Of a stretch of 64,000 bases of DNA, positions 1 to 13,051 are shown one piece after another; the stretch's first letter is position 1; each line of letters starts with the position of its first letter. The notes under the pieces were generated by a model that made no database searches, had not been told where the DNA came from, and saw only the letters and a list, made by a program, of their open reading frames with translations. Made by a program: the position numbers and the translations under genes. Source of the stretch: Prionace glauca (Eukaryota > Chordata > Chondrichthyes > Carcharhiniformes > Carcharhinidae); the NCBI GenBank assembly GCA_037974335.1, contig CM075760.1, positions 70,630,812 through 70,694,811 on the forward strand, read 5' to 3'.

Positions 1-2412
1 TACTGACCCCCCTCTCAATCTGGCACTGACCTGGGCTCTGAATTCAGACAGAGTCAGAGATAGGGTTTAAAGTTCAAAGTTTTAAAATGTATTTATTGCT
101 GTCACAAGGCTAACATTAACACTGCAAAGAAGTTCTGAGAGACAGAGACAGAGACAGAGGTACAGAGACACAGAGAAGTTTTAAAGTTCAAAGATTTAAA
201 ATGTATTTATTGCTGTCACAAGGCTGACATTAACACTGCAAAGAAGTTACTGAGAGAGAGAGAGAGAGACATAGATAGAGACAGAAAGAGAGAGAGAGAC
301 AAAGGGACAGAGAGGGTACTTAAAGTTTTAAAGTTTATTAGTGTCACAAGTAAGGCTCACATTAACACTGCAATGAAGTTACTGAGAGAGAGAGAGACAG
401 ACAGAGACATAGATAAAGAGACAGACAGACAGACAGGGAGGGAGAGAGATGTTGGGAGACTTACCAAAGCAGTTTGTGTGTGTGAGTGTCTGCAGCTTCT
501 GTGTCTCTGAGCTTGCCGGGGTGTCAGGGAGAGAATGTCACTGTCTTCACCTCTCTCTCTGCCTCTCTGTATAAAACAATCACCAAATGACAGGACACTC
601 AATAATGTGACCGCACACAATTCATTAGCAAATATCTGTCTCTGTATCTCCATGTTCTCTCTCCTCTCCTCGTCTCTGTCTAACTATCTCTGTCTCTCTC
701 TCCGTCTGTATTTTCTCTCTCTGTCTCTCTCTCTCTCTCCCTGTCTCGTCTGTAGCAGAAACAGATGGAGACAGAGACGGACAGAGGGAGGGATGGAAAC
801 AGCTGTAGGTGTGGGTTAGATGCAGGGGGAGAGACACAGGCTGTTAGAGGGAGGGGGGCATCAGTGAGGGACAGGGGTCCAGTTTAATTCTGAGGGTCCC
901 AGGGAGGTTGGGGGATTGGATTTTACTGTCCCAGCCCCTCTCTGCCTCACTCTCTCTTTCTCTGCATAAATCTTTCCTGGATTAAAAAGACACTCGACAC
1001 AGCTGACTGTGGGATCTTGCTGTGCACTGCAGGGACAGGGGCTCCAGTTTAATTCTGAGGGTCCCGGGGGGGTGGGGGTGATTTCACTGTCTCAGCCTCT
1101 CTCTGCCTCACTCTCTCTCTCTCTGTATAAACATTTCCCAAAGTAAAAAAAACTCAACACAGCTGACTGCAACTATGGGATCTTGCTGTGCAGCACAGGG
1201 ATTTTGTTTTAAAAGGTGTTTGGTTTAGTTTTAAGAGGGATTTCCAGCCTTTGTGGAGATTTGGGATGATGCAGACACACACACACACACACAGGGTAGT
1301 GAGCGGGGTGGGGGCTCACAGCAGGCAAGAGGGTTGGGGGTTGTGTGGGGGGGGGGAAATGTGTCCCATCTGATTCAGGTTCACATTGCTGCTGCTGTGG
1401 GATCTTGCTGTGCATACATTGGGCCTGTAACCTTTGCCCCGCACTGTGACAGCGACCACACGTTTTATTTTGAAACGAGATCTGGCTCAGGGACCGCAGA
1501 GTGGGGTTCAAGGTAAAAGCTGGAAAGGGGGTTGGGGAAATTCCAGCACTTTAATCTCCGAGGCATCGTAGGCTACGGAGCAAGTGCTGGGGAATGGGAG
1601 GAGTGTAGATTGGGATTGGATGGGCCAGCATTGAGCTGGTGGGCCGAAGGGCCTGTTTCTGTGCTGTCTGACTCCAGATTCTTTTCTCTCTGTTTTCCCA
1701 GGAATTTCTATTTGGATTGGGGGGGGGGGGGGTATAGAATTTCCCTGTCTCTATCTCTCCAGTGTTCTTCCCAATCCCTGCACCCCCTCCCCTCTCCCCA
1801 CACACATTCCCATCTATATTTCATCTCTCAATAAAATGTGACAGAAAACCCCAGTGTGAATTGTTGTCAGTTTAATTTCTGTCTCAGCCTCTCTCTGCCT
1901 CACTCTCGCTCTCTCTGTATAAACATTTCCCAAAGTAAAAAACACTCCACACAGCTGACTGTGTCCTGTGGGATCTTGCTGTGCACCACAGGGATTTTGT
2001 TTTAAAAAGGGGGGTTTTCTCAGAGGGAGTTTAAAAACTTTCAGGGGACTGTGGGGAATTCTCCAGACTTGGGACAACACACACACACACAGGGTGGGGG
2101 GTTTGTGGGGGGGTGTGTGTACTGGGGGGGTGGGCAGTGAGATATTCTGATATTCCCAACAAGGGCCAGAGGTCTGAGTGTTTAAACATATTAAACTGTT
2201 CAAACAGAGACAGGCAGAAAGCCCTGAGGGTTCACAGCTCCCTGGAAATGCAAAGGGAACTCCCACTGCCCCAAACAGCAGCAAGATGTGAACTGGAAAC
2301 CCCTTCCCTCAGCTTGTTACACACTGACCTTTCCACAACCCCCAACATGTTTCCAAACACTCCCTGTAGTTTCTGCAAACTTTCTATCAAACTGTCTGTC
2401 CATTCTGCTCAA
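1..2412 (+). repeat. Array unit 1, long form
   Basis: This is a full long unit with four motif copies (near 1012, 1179, 1399 and 1969). SINE-tail fragments lie near 64-140, 180-255 and 325-385. The long-only segment is about 1653-2318. Confidence 0.9.
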
Positions 2413-3863
2413 TACTGACCCCCCTCTCAATCTGGCACTGACCTGGGCTCTGAATTCAGACAGAGTCACAGATAGGGTTTAAAGTTGAAAGTTTTATAAC
2501 TTATTTATTACTGTCACAAGGCTCACATTAACACTGCAAAGAAGTTATTGAGAGAGAGAGAGAGAGAGAGACATAGATAGAGACAGAAAGAGAGAGAGAG
2601 ACAAAGGGACAGAGAGGGTACTTAAAGTTTTAAAGTTTATTAGTGTCACAAGTAAGGCTCACATTAACACTGCAATGAAGTTACTGAGAGAGAGGGAGAT
2701 AGACACACAGAGACATCGATAAAGAGAGAGAGACAGAGATGGTGGGAGACTTACCAAAGCAGTTTGTGTGTGTGAGTGTCTGCAGCTTCTGTGTCTTTGA
2801 GCTTGCCGGGGTGTCAGGGAGAGAATGTCACTGTCTTCACCTCTCTCTCTGCCTCTCTGTATAAAACAATCACCAAATTACAGGACACTCAATAGTGTGA
2901 CCGCACACAATTCAATATCAAATATCTGTCTCTGTATCTCCATGTTCTCTCTCCTCTCCTCATCTCTGTCTAACTATCTCTGTCTCTCTCTCCGTCTGTA
3001 TTTTCTCTCTCTGTCTCTCTCTCTCTCTCCCTGTCTGTTCTGTAGCAGAAACAGATGGAGACAGAGACGGACAGAGGGAGGGGTGGAAACAGCTGTGGGT
3101 GTGGGTTAGATGCAGGGGGAGAGACACAGGCTGTTAGAGGGAGGGGGGCATCAGTGAGGGACAGGGGTCCAGTTTAATTCTGAGTGTCCCAGGGAGGTTG
3201 GGGGATTTGATTTTACTGTCCCAGCCCCTCTGTGCCTCACTCTCTCTTTCTCTGTATAAATTTTTCCTGGATTAAAGACACTCGACACAGCTGACTGTGG
3301 GATCTTGCTGTGCACTGCAGGGATTTTGTTTTAAAAACAGGGTTGGGTTTAGTTTTAAGAGGGAGTTCCAGCCTTTCTGAAGATTTGGGATGACGCAGAC
3401 ACACACACACACTCACACACATGGGGTGGTGAGTGGGGCAGGGGGCTTACTGCAGGCAAGAAGGTGGGGGGACAGCGTCCCATCGGATTCAGGTTCACAT
3501 TGCTGCTGCTGTGGGATCTTGCTGTGTACTCTCTGGGCCTCTGACCTTTGCCCCGCACTGTGACAGCGACCACACTTTTTATTTTGAACCAAGATCTGGC
3601 TCAGGGACCGCAGAGTGGGGTTCAAGGTAAAAGCTGGAAAGGGGGTTGGGTAAATTCGAGCACTTTAATCTCCGAGGCATCGTAGGCTACGGAGCAAGTG
3701 CTGGGGAATGGGAGGAGTGTAGATTGGGATTGGATGGGCCAGCATTGAGCTGGTGGGCCGAAGGGCACACCACACTGACCTTTCCACAACCCCCAACATG
3801 TTTACAAACACTCCCTGTAGTTTCTGCAAACTTTCTATCAAACTGTCTGTCCATTCTGCTCAA
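2413..3863 (+). repeat. Array unit 2, short form, fused modules
   Basis: The unit lacks the long-only segment, with the junction after 3766. Its first two motif modules are collapsed into one, leaving motif copies near 3299 and 3511. It is nearly identical to unit 5. Confidence 0.9.
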
Positions 3864-6092
3864 TACTGACCCCCCTCTCAATCTGGCACTGACCTGGGCT
3901 CTGAATTCAGACAGTCACAGATAGGGTTTAAAGTTGAAAGATTTAAAATGTATTTATTACTGTCACAAGGCTTACATTAACACTGCAATGAAATTACTGA
4001 GAGAGAGAGAGAGAGAGACAGGAGACCTAAATAAAGAGACAGAAAGAGATAAAGGGACATAGAGGGTACTTAAATTTTTAAAGTTTATTAATGGCACAAG
4101 TAAGGCTCACATTAACACTGCAGTGAAGTTACTGAGAGCGAGGGAGAGACAGAGATTGGGGAGATTTACCAAAGCAGTTTGTGTGTGTGAGTGTCTGCAG
4201 CTTCTGTGTCTCTGAGCTTGCTGGGGTGTCAGGGAGAGAATGTCACTGTCTTCACCTCTCTCTCTGCCTCTCTGTATAAAACAATCACCAAATGACAGGA
4301 CACTCAATAATGTGACCGCACACAATTCATTATCAAATATCTGTCTCTGTATGTCCCTGTTCTCTCTCCTCTCCTCATCTCTGTCTAACTATCTCTGTCT
4401 CTCTCTGTCTGTATTTTCTCTCTCTGTCTCTCTCTCTCTCTCCCTGTCTCGTCTGTAGCAGAGACAGATGGAGACAGAGACAGGGAGGGAGGGATGGAAG
4501 CAGCTGTAGGTGTGGGTTAGATGCAGGGGGAGAGACACAGGCTGTTAGAGGGAGGGGGCATCAGTGAGGGACAGGGGTCCAGTTTAATTCTGAGTGTCCC
4601 AGGGAGGTTGGGGGATTGGATTTTACTGTCCCAGCCCCTCTCTGCCTCACTCTCTCTTTCTCTGTATAAATTTTTCCTGGATTAAAATGACATTCGACAC
4701 AGCTGACTGTGGGATCTTGCTGTGCACTGCAGGGACAGGGGCTCCAGTTTAATTCTGAGGGTCCGGGGGTGGGGGTGATTTCAATGTCTCAGCCCCTCTC
4801 ACTGTATAAACATTTCCCAAATTAAAAAAAACTCAACACAGCTGACTGCACCTATGGGATCTTGCTGTGCAGCACAGGGATTTTGTTTTAAAAGGTGTTT
4901 GGTTTAGTTTTAAGAGGGATTTCCAGCCTTTGTGGAGATTTGGGATGATGCAGACACACACACACACACAGGGGAGTGAGCAGGGTGGGGGCTCACAGCA
5001 GGCAAGAGGGTTGGGGGTTGTGTGGGGGGGGGGAAATGTGTCCCATCTGATTCAGGTTCACATTGCTGCTGCTGTGGGATCTTGCTGTGTACTCTCTGGG
5101 CCTCTGACCTTTGCCCCGCACTGTGACAGCGACCACACGTTTTATTTTGAAACAAGATCTGGCTCAGGGACCCCGCAGAGTGGGATTCAAGGTAAAAGCT
5201 GGAAAGGGGGTTGGGTAAATTCGAGCACTTTAATCTCCGAGGCATCGTAGGCTACGGAGCAAGTGCTGGGGAATGGGAGGAGTGTAGATTGGGATTTGAT
5301 GGGCCAGCATTGAGCTGGTGGGCCGAAGGGCCTGTTTCTGTGCTGTCTGACTCCAGATTCTTTTCTCTCTGTTTTCCCAGGAATTTCTATTTGGATTTGG
5401 GGGGGGGGGGGGGTAGAGAATTTCCCTGTCTCTATCTCTCCAGTGTTCTTCCCAATCCCTGCACCCCCTCCCCTCTCCCCACACACATTCCCATCTATAT
5501 TTCATCTCTCAATAAAATGTGACAGAAAACCCCAGTGTGAATTGTTGTCAGTTTAATTTCTGTCTCAGCCTCTCTCTGCCTCACTCTCTCTCTCTCTGTA
5601 TAAACATTTCCCAAAGTAAAAAACACTCCACACAGCTGACTGTGTCCTGTGGGATCTTGCTGTGCATCACAGGGATTTTGTTTTCAAAAGGGGGGGTTTT
5701 CTCAGAGGGAGTTTAAAAACTTTCAGGGGACTGTGGGGAATTCTCCAGACTTGGGACAACACACACACACACAGGGTGGGGGGTTTGTGGGGGGGTGTGT
5801 ACTGGGGGGGTGGGCAGTGAGATATTCTGATATTCCCAACAAGGGCCAGAGGTCTGAGTGTTTAAACATATTAAACTGTTCAAACAGAGACAGGCAGAAA
5901 GCCCTGAGGGTTCACAGCTCCCTGGAAATGCAAAGGGAACTCCCACTGCCCCAAACAGCAGCAAGATGTGAACTGGAAACCCCTTCCCTCAGCTTGTTAC
6001 ACACTGACCTTTCCACAACCCCCAACATGTTTCCAAACACTCCCTGTAGTTTCTGCAAACTTTCTATCAAACTGTCTGTCCATTCTGCTCAA
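3864..6092 (+). repeat. Array unit 3, long form
   Basis: This long unit has motif copies near 4707, 4856, 5075 and 5650. Its first ~460 bp match the start of unit 6 at an offset of 6054, after which the CT tracts differ. Confidence 0.9.
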
Positions 6093-8476
6093 TACTGACC
6101 CCCCTCTCAATCTGGCACTGACCTGGGCTCTGAATTCAGACAGAGTCACAGATAGGGTTTAAAGTTCAAAGTTTTAAAATGTATTTGTTACTGTCACAAG
6201 GCTCACATTAACACTGCAAAGAAGTTACTGAGAGACAGAGACAGAGATACAGAGACACAGATAGGGTTTAAAGTTCAAAGTTTTAAAATGTATTTGTTAC
6301 TGTCACAAGGCTTACATTAACACTGCAATGAAATTACTGAGAGAGAGAGAGAGAGACAGAAGACCTAAATAAAGAAACAGAAAGCCAGAGATAAAGGGAG
6401 AGCGAGGGTACTTATATTTTTAAAGTTTATTAGTGTCACATGTAAGGCTCACATTAACACTGCAATGAAGTTACTGAGAGAGAGGGAGATAGACACACAG
6501 AGACATCGATAAAGAGAGAGAGACGGAGATGTTGGGAAACTTACCAAAGCAGTTTGTGTGTGTGAGTGTCTGCAGCTTCTGTGTCTCTGAACTTGCCGGG
6601 GTGTCAGGGAGAGAATGTCACTGTCTTCACCTCTCTCTCTGCCTCTCTGTATAAAACAATCACCAAATGACAGGACACTCAATAATGTGACCGCACACAA
6701 TTCATTAGCAAATATCTGTCTCTGTATGTCCCTGTTCTCTCTCCTCTCCTCGTCTCTGTCTAACTATCTCTGTCTCTCTCTCCGTCTGTATTTTCTCTCT
6801 CTGTCTCTCTCTCTCTCTCCCTGTCTCGTCTGTAGCAGAAACAGATGGAGACAGAGACGGACAGAGGGAGGGATGGAAACAGCTGTAGGTGTGGGTTAGA
6901 TGCAGGTGGAGAGACACAGGCTGTTAGAGGGAGGGGGGCCACAGTGAGGGACAGTGGTCCAGTTTAATTCTGAGTGTTCCAGGGAGGTTGGGGGATTGGA
7001 TTTTACTGTCCCAGCCCCTCTGCCTCACTCTCTCTTTCTCTGCATAAATTTTTCCTGGATTAAAAAGACACTCGACACAGCTGTGGGATCTTGCTGTGCA
7101 CTGCAGGGACAGGGGCTCCAGTTTAATTCTGAGGGTCCCGGGGGTGGGGGTGATTTCAATGTCTCAGCCCCTCTCACTGTATAAACATTTCCCAAATTAA
7201 AAAAAACTCAACACAGCTGACTGCACCTATGGGATCTTGCTGTGCAGCACAGGGATTTTGTTTTAAAAGGTGTTTGGTTTAGTTTTAAGAGGGATTTCCA
7301 GCCTTTGTGGAGATTTGGGATGATGCAGACACACACACACACACACAGGGTAGTGAGCAGGGTGGGGGCTCACAGCAGGCAAGAGGGTTGGGGGTTGTGT
7401 GGGGGGGGGGGAAATGTGTCCCATCTGATTTAGGTTCACATTGCTGCTGCTGTGGGATCTTGCTGTGTACTCTCTGGGCCTCTGACCTTTGCCCCGCACT
7501 GTGACAGCGACCACACTTTTTATTTTGAAACGAGATCTGGCTCAGGGACCGCAGAGTGGGGTTCAAGGTAAAAGCTGGAAAGGGGGTTGGGGAAATTCCA
7601 GCACTTTAATCTCCGAGGCATCGTAGGCTACGGAGCAAGTGCTGGGGAATGGGAGGAGTGTAGATTGGGATTGGATGGGCCAGCATTGAGCTGGTGGGCC
7701 GAAGGGCCTGTTTCTGTGCTGTCTGATTCCAGATTCTTTTCCCTCTCTCTCTGTTTTCCCAGGAATTTCTATTTGGATTGGGGGTGTGGGGGGGCGTAGA
7801 GAATTTCCCTGTCTCTGTCTCTCCAGTGTTCTTCCCAATCCCTGCACCCCCTCCCCTCTCCCCACACACATTCCCATCTATATTTCATCTCTCAATAAAA
7901 TGTGACAGAAAACCCCAGTGTGAATTGTTGTCAGTTTAATTTCTGTCTCAGCCTCTCTCTGCCTCACTCTCTCTCTCTCTGTATAAACATTTCCCAAAGT
8001 AAAAAACACTCCACACAGCTGACTGTGTCCTGTGGGATCTTGCTGTGCACCACAGGGATTTTGTTTTCAAAAGGGGGGGTTTTCTCAGAGGGAGTTTAAA
8101 AACTTTCAGGGGACTGTGGGGAATTCTCCAGACTTGGGACAACACACACACACACAGGGTGGGGGGTTTGTGGGGGTGTGTGTACTGGGGGGGTGGGCAG
8201 TGAGATATTCTGATATTCCCAACAAGGGCCAGAGGTCTGAGTGTTTAAACATATTAAACTGTTCAAACAGAGACAGGCAGAAAGCCCTGAGGGTTTCACA
8301 GCTCCCTGGAAATGCAAAGGGAACTCCCACTGCCCCAAACAGCAGCAAGATGTGAACTGGAAACCCCTTCCCTCAGCTTGTTACACACTGACCTTTCCAC
8401 AACCCCCAACATGTTTCCAAACACTCCCTGTAGTTTCTGCAAACTTTCTATCAAACTGTCTGTCCATTCTGCTCAA
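6093..8476 (+). repeat. Array unit 4, long form
   Basis: This long unit has motif copies near 7085, 7230, 7453 and 8034. The stretch 6253-6730 matches 11,500-11,980 in unit 7 at an offset of about 5247. Confidence 0.9.
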
Positions 8477-9917
8477 TACTGACCCCCCTCTCAATCTGGC
8501 ACTGACCTGGGCTCTGAATTCAGACAGAGTCACAGATAGGGTTTAAAGTTCAAAGTTTTAAAATGTATTTATTACTGTCACAAGGCTTACATTAACACTG
8601 CAAAGAAGTTATTGAGAGAGAGAGAGAGACATAGATAGAGACAGAAAGAGAGAGAGAGACAAAGGGACAGAGAGGGTACTTAAAGTTTTAAAGTTTATTA
8701 GTGTCACAAGTAAGGCTCACATTAACACTGCAATGAAGTTACTGAGAGAGAGGGAGATAGACACACAGAGACATCGATAAAGAGAGAGAGACAGAGATGG
8801 TGGGAGACTTACCAAAGCAGTTTGTGTGTGTGAGTGTCTGCAGCTTCTGTGTCTCTGAGCTTGCCAGGGTGTCAGGGAGAGAATGTCACTGTCTTCACCT
8901 CTCTCTCTGCCTCTCTGTATAAAACAATCACCAAATTACAGGACACTCAATAGTGTGACCGCACACAATTCAATATCAAATATCTGTCTCTGTATCTCCC
9001 TGTTCTCTCTCCTCTCCTCGTCTCTGTCTAACTATCTCTGTCTCTCTCTCCGTCTGTATTTTCTCTGTCTCTCTCTCTCTCTCCCTGTCTCGTCTGTAGC
9101 AGAAACAGATGGAGACAGAGACGGACAGAGGGAGGGGTGGAAACAGCTGTGGGTGTGGGTTAGATGCAGGGGGAGAGACACAGGCTGTTAGAGGGAGGGG
9201 GGCATCAGTGAGGGACAGGGGTCCAGTTTAATTCTGAGTGTCCCAGGGAGGTTGGGGGATTTGATTTTACTGTCCCAGCCCCTCTGTGCCTCACTCTCTC
9301 TTTCTCTGTATAAATTTTTCCTGGATTAAAGACACTCGACACAGCTGACTGTGGGATCTTGCTGTGCACTGCAGAGATTTTGTTTTAAAAACAGGGTTGG
9401 GTTTAGTTTTAAGAGGGAGTTCCAGCCTTTCTGAAGATTTGGGATGACGCAGACACACACACACACTCACACACATGGGGTGGTGAGTGGGGCAGGGGGC
9501 TTACTGCAGGCAAGAAGGTGGGGGGACAGCGTCCCATCGGATTCAGGTTCACATTGCTGCTGCTGTGGGATCTTGCTGTGTACTCTCTGGGCCTCTGACC
9601 TTTGCCCCGCACTGTGACAGCGACCACACTTTTTATTTTGAACCAAGATCTGGCTCAGGGACCGCAGAGTGGGGTTCAAGGTAAAAGCTGGAAAGGGGGT
9701 TGGGTAAATTCGAGCACTTTAATCTCCGAGGCATCGTAGGCTACGGAGCAAGTGCTGGGGAATGGGAGGAGTGTAGATTGGGATTGGATGGGCCAGCATT
9801 GAGCTGGTGGGCCGAAGGGCACACCACACTGACCTTTCCACAACCCCCAACATGTTTACAAACACTCCCTGTAGTTTCTGCAAACTTTCTATCAAACTGT
9901 CTGTCCATTCTGCTCAA
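8477..9917 (+). repeat. Array unit 5, short form, fused modules
   Basis: This is a near copy of unit 2, displaced by about 6.05 kb, with the same fused module and the same short junction. Motif copies lie near 9353 and 9567. Confidence 0.9.
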
Positions 9918-10543
9918 TACTGACCCCCCTCTCAATCTGGCACTGACCTGGGCTCTGAATTCAGACAGTCACAGATAGGGTTTAAAGTTGAAAGATTTAA
10001 AATGTATTTATTACTGTCACAAGGCTTACATTAACACTGCAATGAAATTACTGAGAGAGAGAGAGAGAGAGACAGGAGACCTAAATAAAGAGACAGAAAG
10101 AGATAAAGGGACATAGAGGGTACTTAAATTTTTAAAGTTTATTAATGGCACAAGTAAGGCTCACATTAACACTGCAGTGAAGTTACTGAGAGCGAGGGAG
10201 AGACAGAGATTGGGGAGATTTACCAAAGCAGTTTGTGTGTGTGAGTGTCTGCAGCTTCTGTGTCTCTGAGCTTGCTGGGGTGTCAGGGAGAGAATGTCAC
10301 TGTCTTCACCTCTCTCTCTGCCTCTCTGTATAAAACAATCACCAAATGACAGGACACTCAATAATGTGACCGCACACAATTCAATATCAAATCTCTCTCT
10401 CTGTCCCTGTCTCTGTTCCTCTCCCTTTCTCTCCTTGTCTCTCCCTCTCCCTGTCACTCTGTCTTTCTGTTTCTCTCTCTCCTTGTCTCTCTCTCCATCT
10501 GTTTTTCTCTCTCTGACTCTATCTCCTTGTCTCTCTCTCTGTT

Positions 10544-10575
<32 letters not shown>

Positions 10576-11448
10576 CCAGTCTCTGTTTCTCTCTCTCTCC
10601 CTGTCTGTTCTGTAGTAGAGACAGATGGAGACAGAGACAGAGAAAGAGGGAGGGATGGAAACAGCTGTAGGTGTGGGTTAGATGCAGGGGGAGAGACACA
10701 GACTGTTAGAGGGACGGGGGCCTCAGTGAGGGACAGGGGCTCCAGTTTAATTCTGAGGGTCCCGGGGGGGTGGGGGTGATTTCACTGTCTCAGCCTCTCT
10801 CTGCCTCACTCTCTCTCTCTCTGTATAAACATTTCCCAAATTAACAAAAACTCAACACAGCTGACTGCACCTATGGGATCTTGCTGTGCAGCACAGGGAT
10901 TTTGTTTTAAAAACAGGGTTGGGTTTAGTTTTAAGAGGGATTTCCAGCCTTTGTGGAGATTTGGGATGATGCAGACACACACACACACACACAGGGTAGT
11001 GAGCGGGGTGGGGGCTCACAACAGGCAAGAGGGTTGGGGGTTGTGTGGGGGGGGGAAATGTGTCCCAGCTGATTCAGGTTCACATTGCTGCTGCTGTGGG
11101 ATCTTGCTGTGCACACACTGGGCCTGTAACCTTTGCCCCGCACTGTGACAGGGACCACACTTTTTATGTTGAAACAAGATCTGGCTCAGGGACCGCAGAG
11201 TGGGGTTCAAGGTAAAAGCTGGAAAGGGGGTTGGGGAAATTCGAGCACTTTAATCTCCGAGGCATCGTAGGCTACGGAGCAAGTGCTGGGGAATGGGAGG
11301 AGTATAGATTGGGATAGGATGGGCCAGCATTGAGCTGGTGGGCCAAAGGGCACACCACACTGACCTTTCCACAACCCCCAACATGTTTACAAACACTCCC
11401 TGTAGTTTCTGCAAACTTTCTATCAAACTGTCTGTCCATTCTGCTCAA
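9918..11448 (+). repeat. Array unit 6, short form, extended CT tract
   Basis: The CT tract is expanded (10,390-10,615) and the first motif module is missing. Motif copies lie near 10,876 and 11,098. The short junction is at about 11,351. Confidence 0.9.
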
Positions 11449-13051
11449 TACTGACCCCCCTCTCAATCTGGCACTGACCTGGGCTCTGAATTCAGACAGA
11501 GTCACAGATAGGGTTTAAAGTTCAAAGTTTTAAAATGTATTTGTTACTGTCACAAGGCTTACATTAACACTGCAATGAAATTACTGAGAGAGAGAGAGAG
11601 AGACAGAAGACCTAAATAAAGAAACAGAAAGCCAGAGATAAAGGGAGAGCGAGGGTACTTATATTTTTAAAGTTTATTAGTGTCACATGTAAGGCTCACA
11701 TTAACACTGCAATGAAGTTACTGAGAGAGAGGGAGATAGACACACAGAGACATCGATAAAGAGAGAGAGACGGAGATGTTGGGAAACTTACCAAAGCAGT
11801 TTGTGTGTGTGAGTGTCTGCAGCTTCTGTGTCTCTGAACTTGCCGGGGTGTCAGGGAGAGAATGTCACTGTCTTCACCTCTCTCTCTGCCTCTCTGTACA
11901 AAACAATCACCAAATTACAGGGCACTCAATAATGTTCCCGCACACAATTCATTAGCAAATATCTGTCTCTGTATGTCCCTGTTCTCTCTCCTCTCCTCGT
12001 CTCTGTCTAACTATCTCTGTCTCTCTCTCCGTCTGTATTTTCTCTCTCTGTCTCTCTCTCTCTCTCCCTGTCTCGTCTGTAGCAGAAACAGATGGAGACA
12101 GAGACGGACAGAGGGAGGGATGGAAACAGCTGTAGGTGTGGGTTAGATGCAGGTGGAGAGACACAGGCTGTTAGAGGGAGGGGGGCATCAGTGAGGGACA
12201 GTGGTCCAGTTTAATTCTGAGGGTCCCAGGGAGGTTGGGGGATTTGATTTTACTGTCCCAGCCCCTCTCTGCCTCACTCTCTCTTTCTCTGTATAAATTT
12301 TTCCTGGATTAAAAAGACACTCGACACAGCTGTGGGATCTTGCTGTGCACTGCAGGGACAGGGGCTCCAGTTTAATTCTGAGGGTCCCGGGGGTGGGGGT
12401 GATTTCAATGTCTCAGCCCCTCTCACTGTATAAACATTTCCCAAATTTAAAAAAACTCAACACGGCTGACTGCAACTATGGGATCTTGCTGTGCAGCACA
12501 GGGATTTTGTTTTAAAAGGTGTTTGGTTTAGTTTTAAGAGGGATTTCCAGCCTTTGTGGAGATTTGGGATGATGCAGACACACACACACACACACAGGGT
12601 AGTGAGTGGGGTGGGGGCTCACAGCAGGCAAGAGGATTGGGGGTTGTGTGGGGGGGGGAAATGTGTCCCATCTGATTCAGGTTCACATTGCTGCTGCTGT
12701 GGGATCTTGCTGTGCACACACTGGGCCTGTAACCTTTGCCCCGCACTGTGACAGGGACCACGCTTTTTATTTTGAAACGAGATCTGGCTCAGGGACCGCA
12801 GAGTGGGGTTCAAGGTAAAAGCTGGAAAGGGGGTTGGGGAAATTCGAGCACTTTAATCTCCGAGGCATCGTAGGCTACGGAGCAAGTGCTGGGGAATGGG
12901 AGGAGTGTAGATTGGGATTGGATGGGCCAGCATTGAGCTGGTGGGCCGAAGGGCACACCACACTGACCTTTCCATAACCCCCAACATGTTTCCAAACACT
13001 CCCTGTAGTTTCTGCAAACTTTCTATCAAACTGTCTGTCCATTCTGCTCAA
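11449..13051 (+). repeat. Array unit 7, short form with full module set
   Basis: This is the only short unit that keeps both separate upstream modules. Motif copies lie near 12,325, 12,480 and 12,700. Its 5' part resembles long unit 4 and its 3' part is short-type, so it reads as a recombinant. Confidence 0.9.

Noticed and set aside
1253-1516. A recurrent frame ending FAPHCDSDHTFYFETRSGSG in every array unit
   Set aside because: It is open in all copies because the copies are near-identical. Substitutions are not biased to silent positions, and the DNA resembles a retroposon tail.
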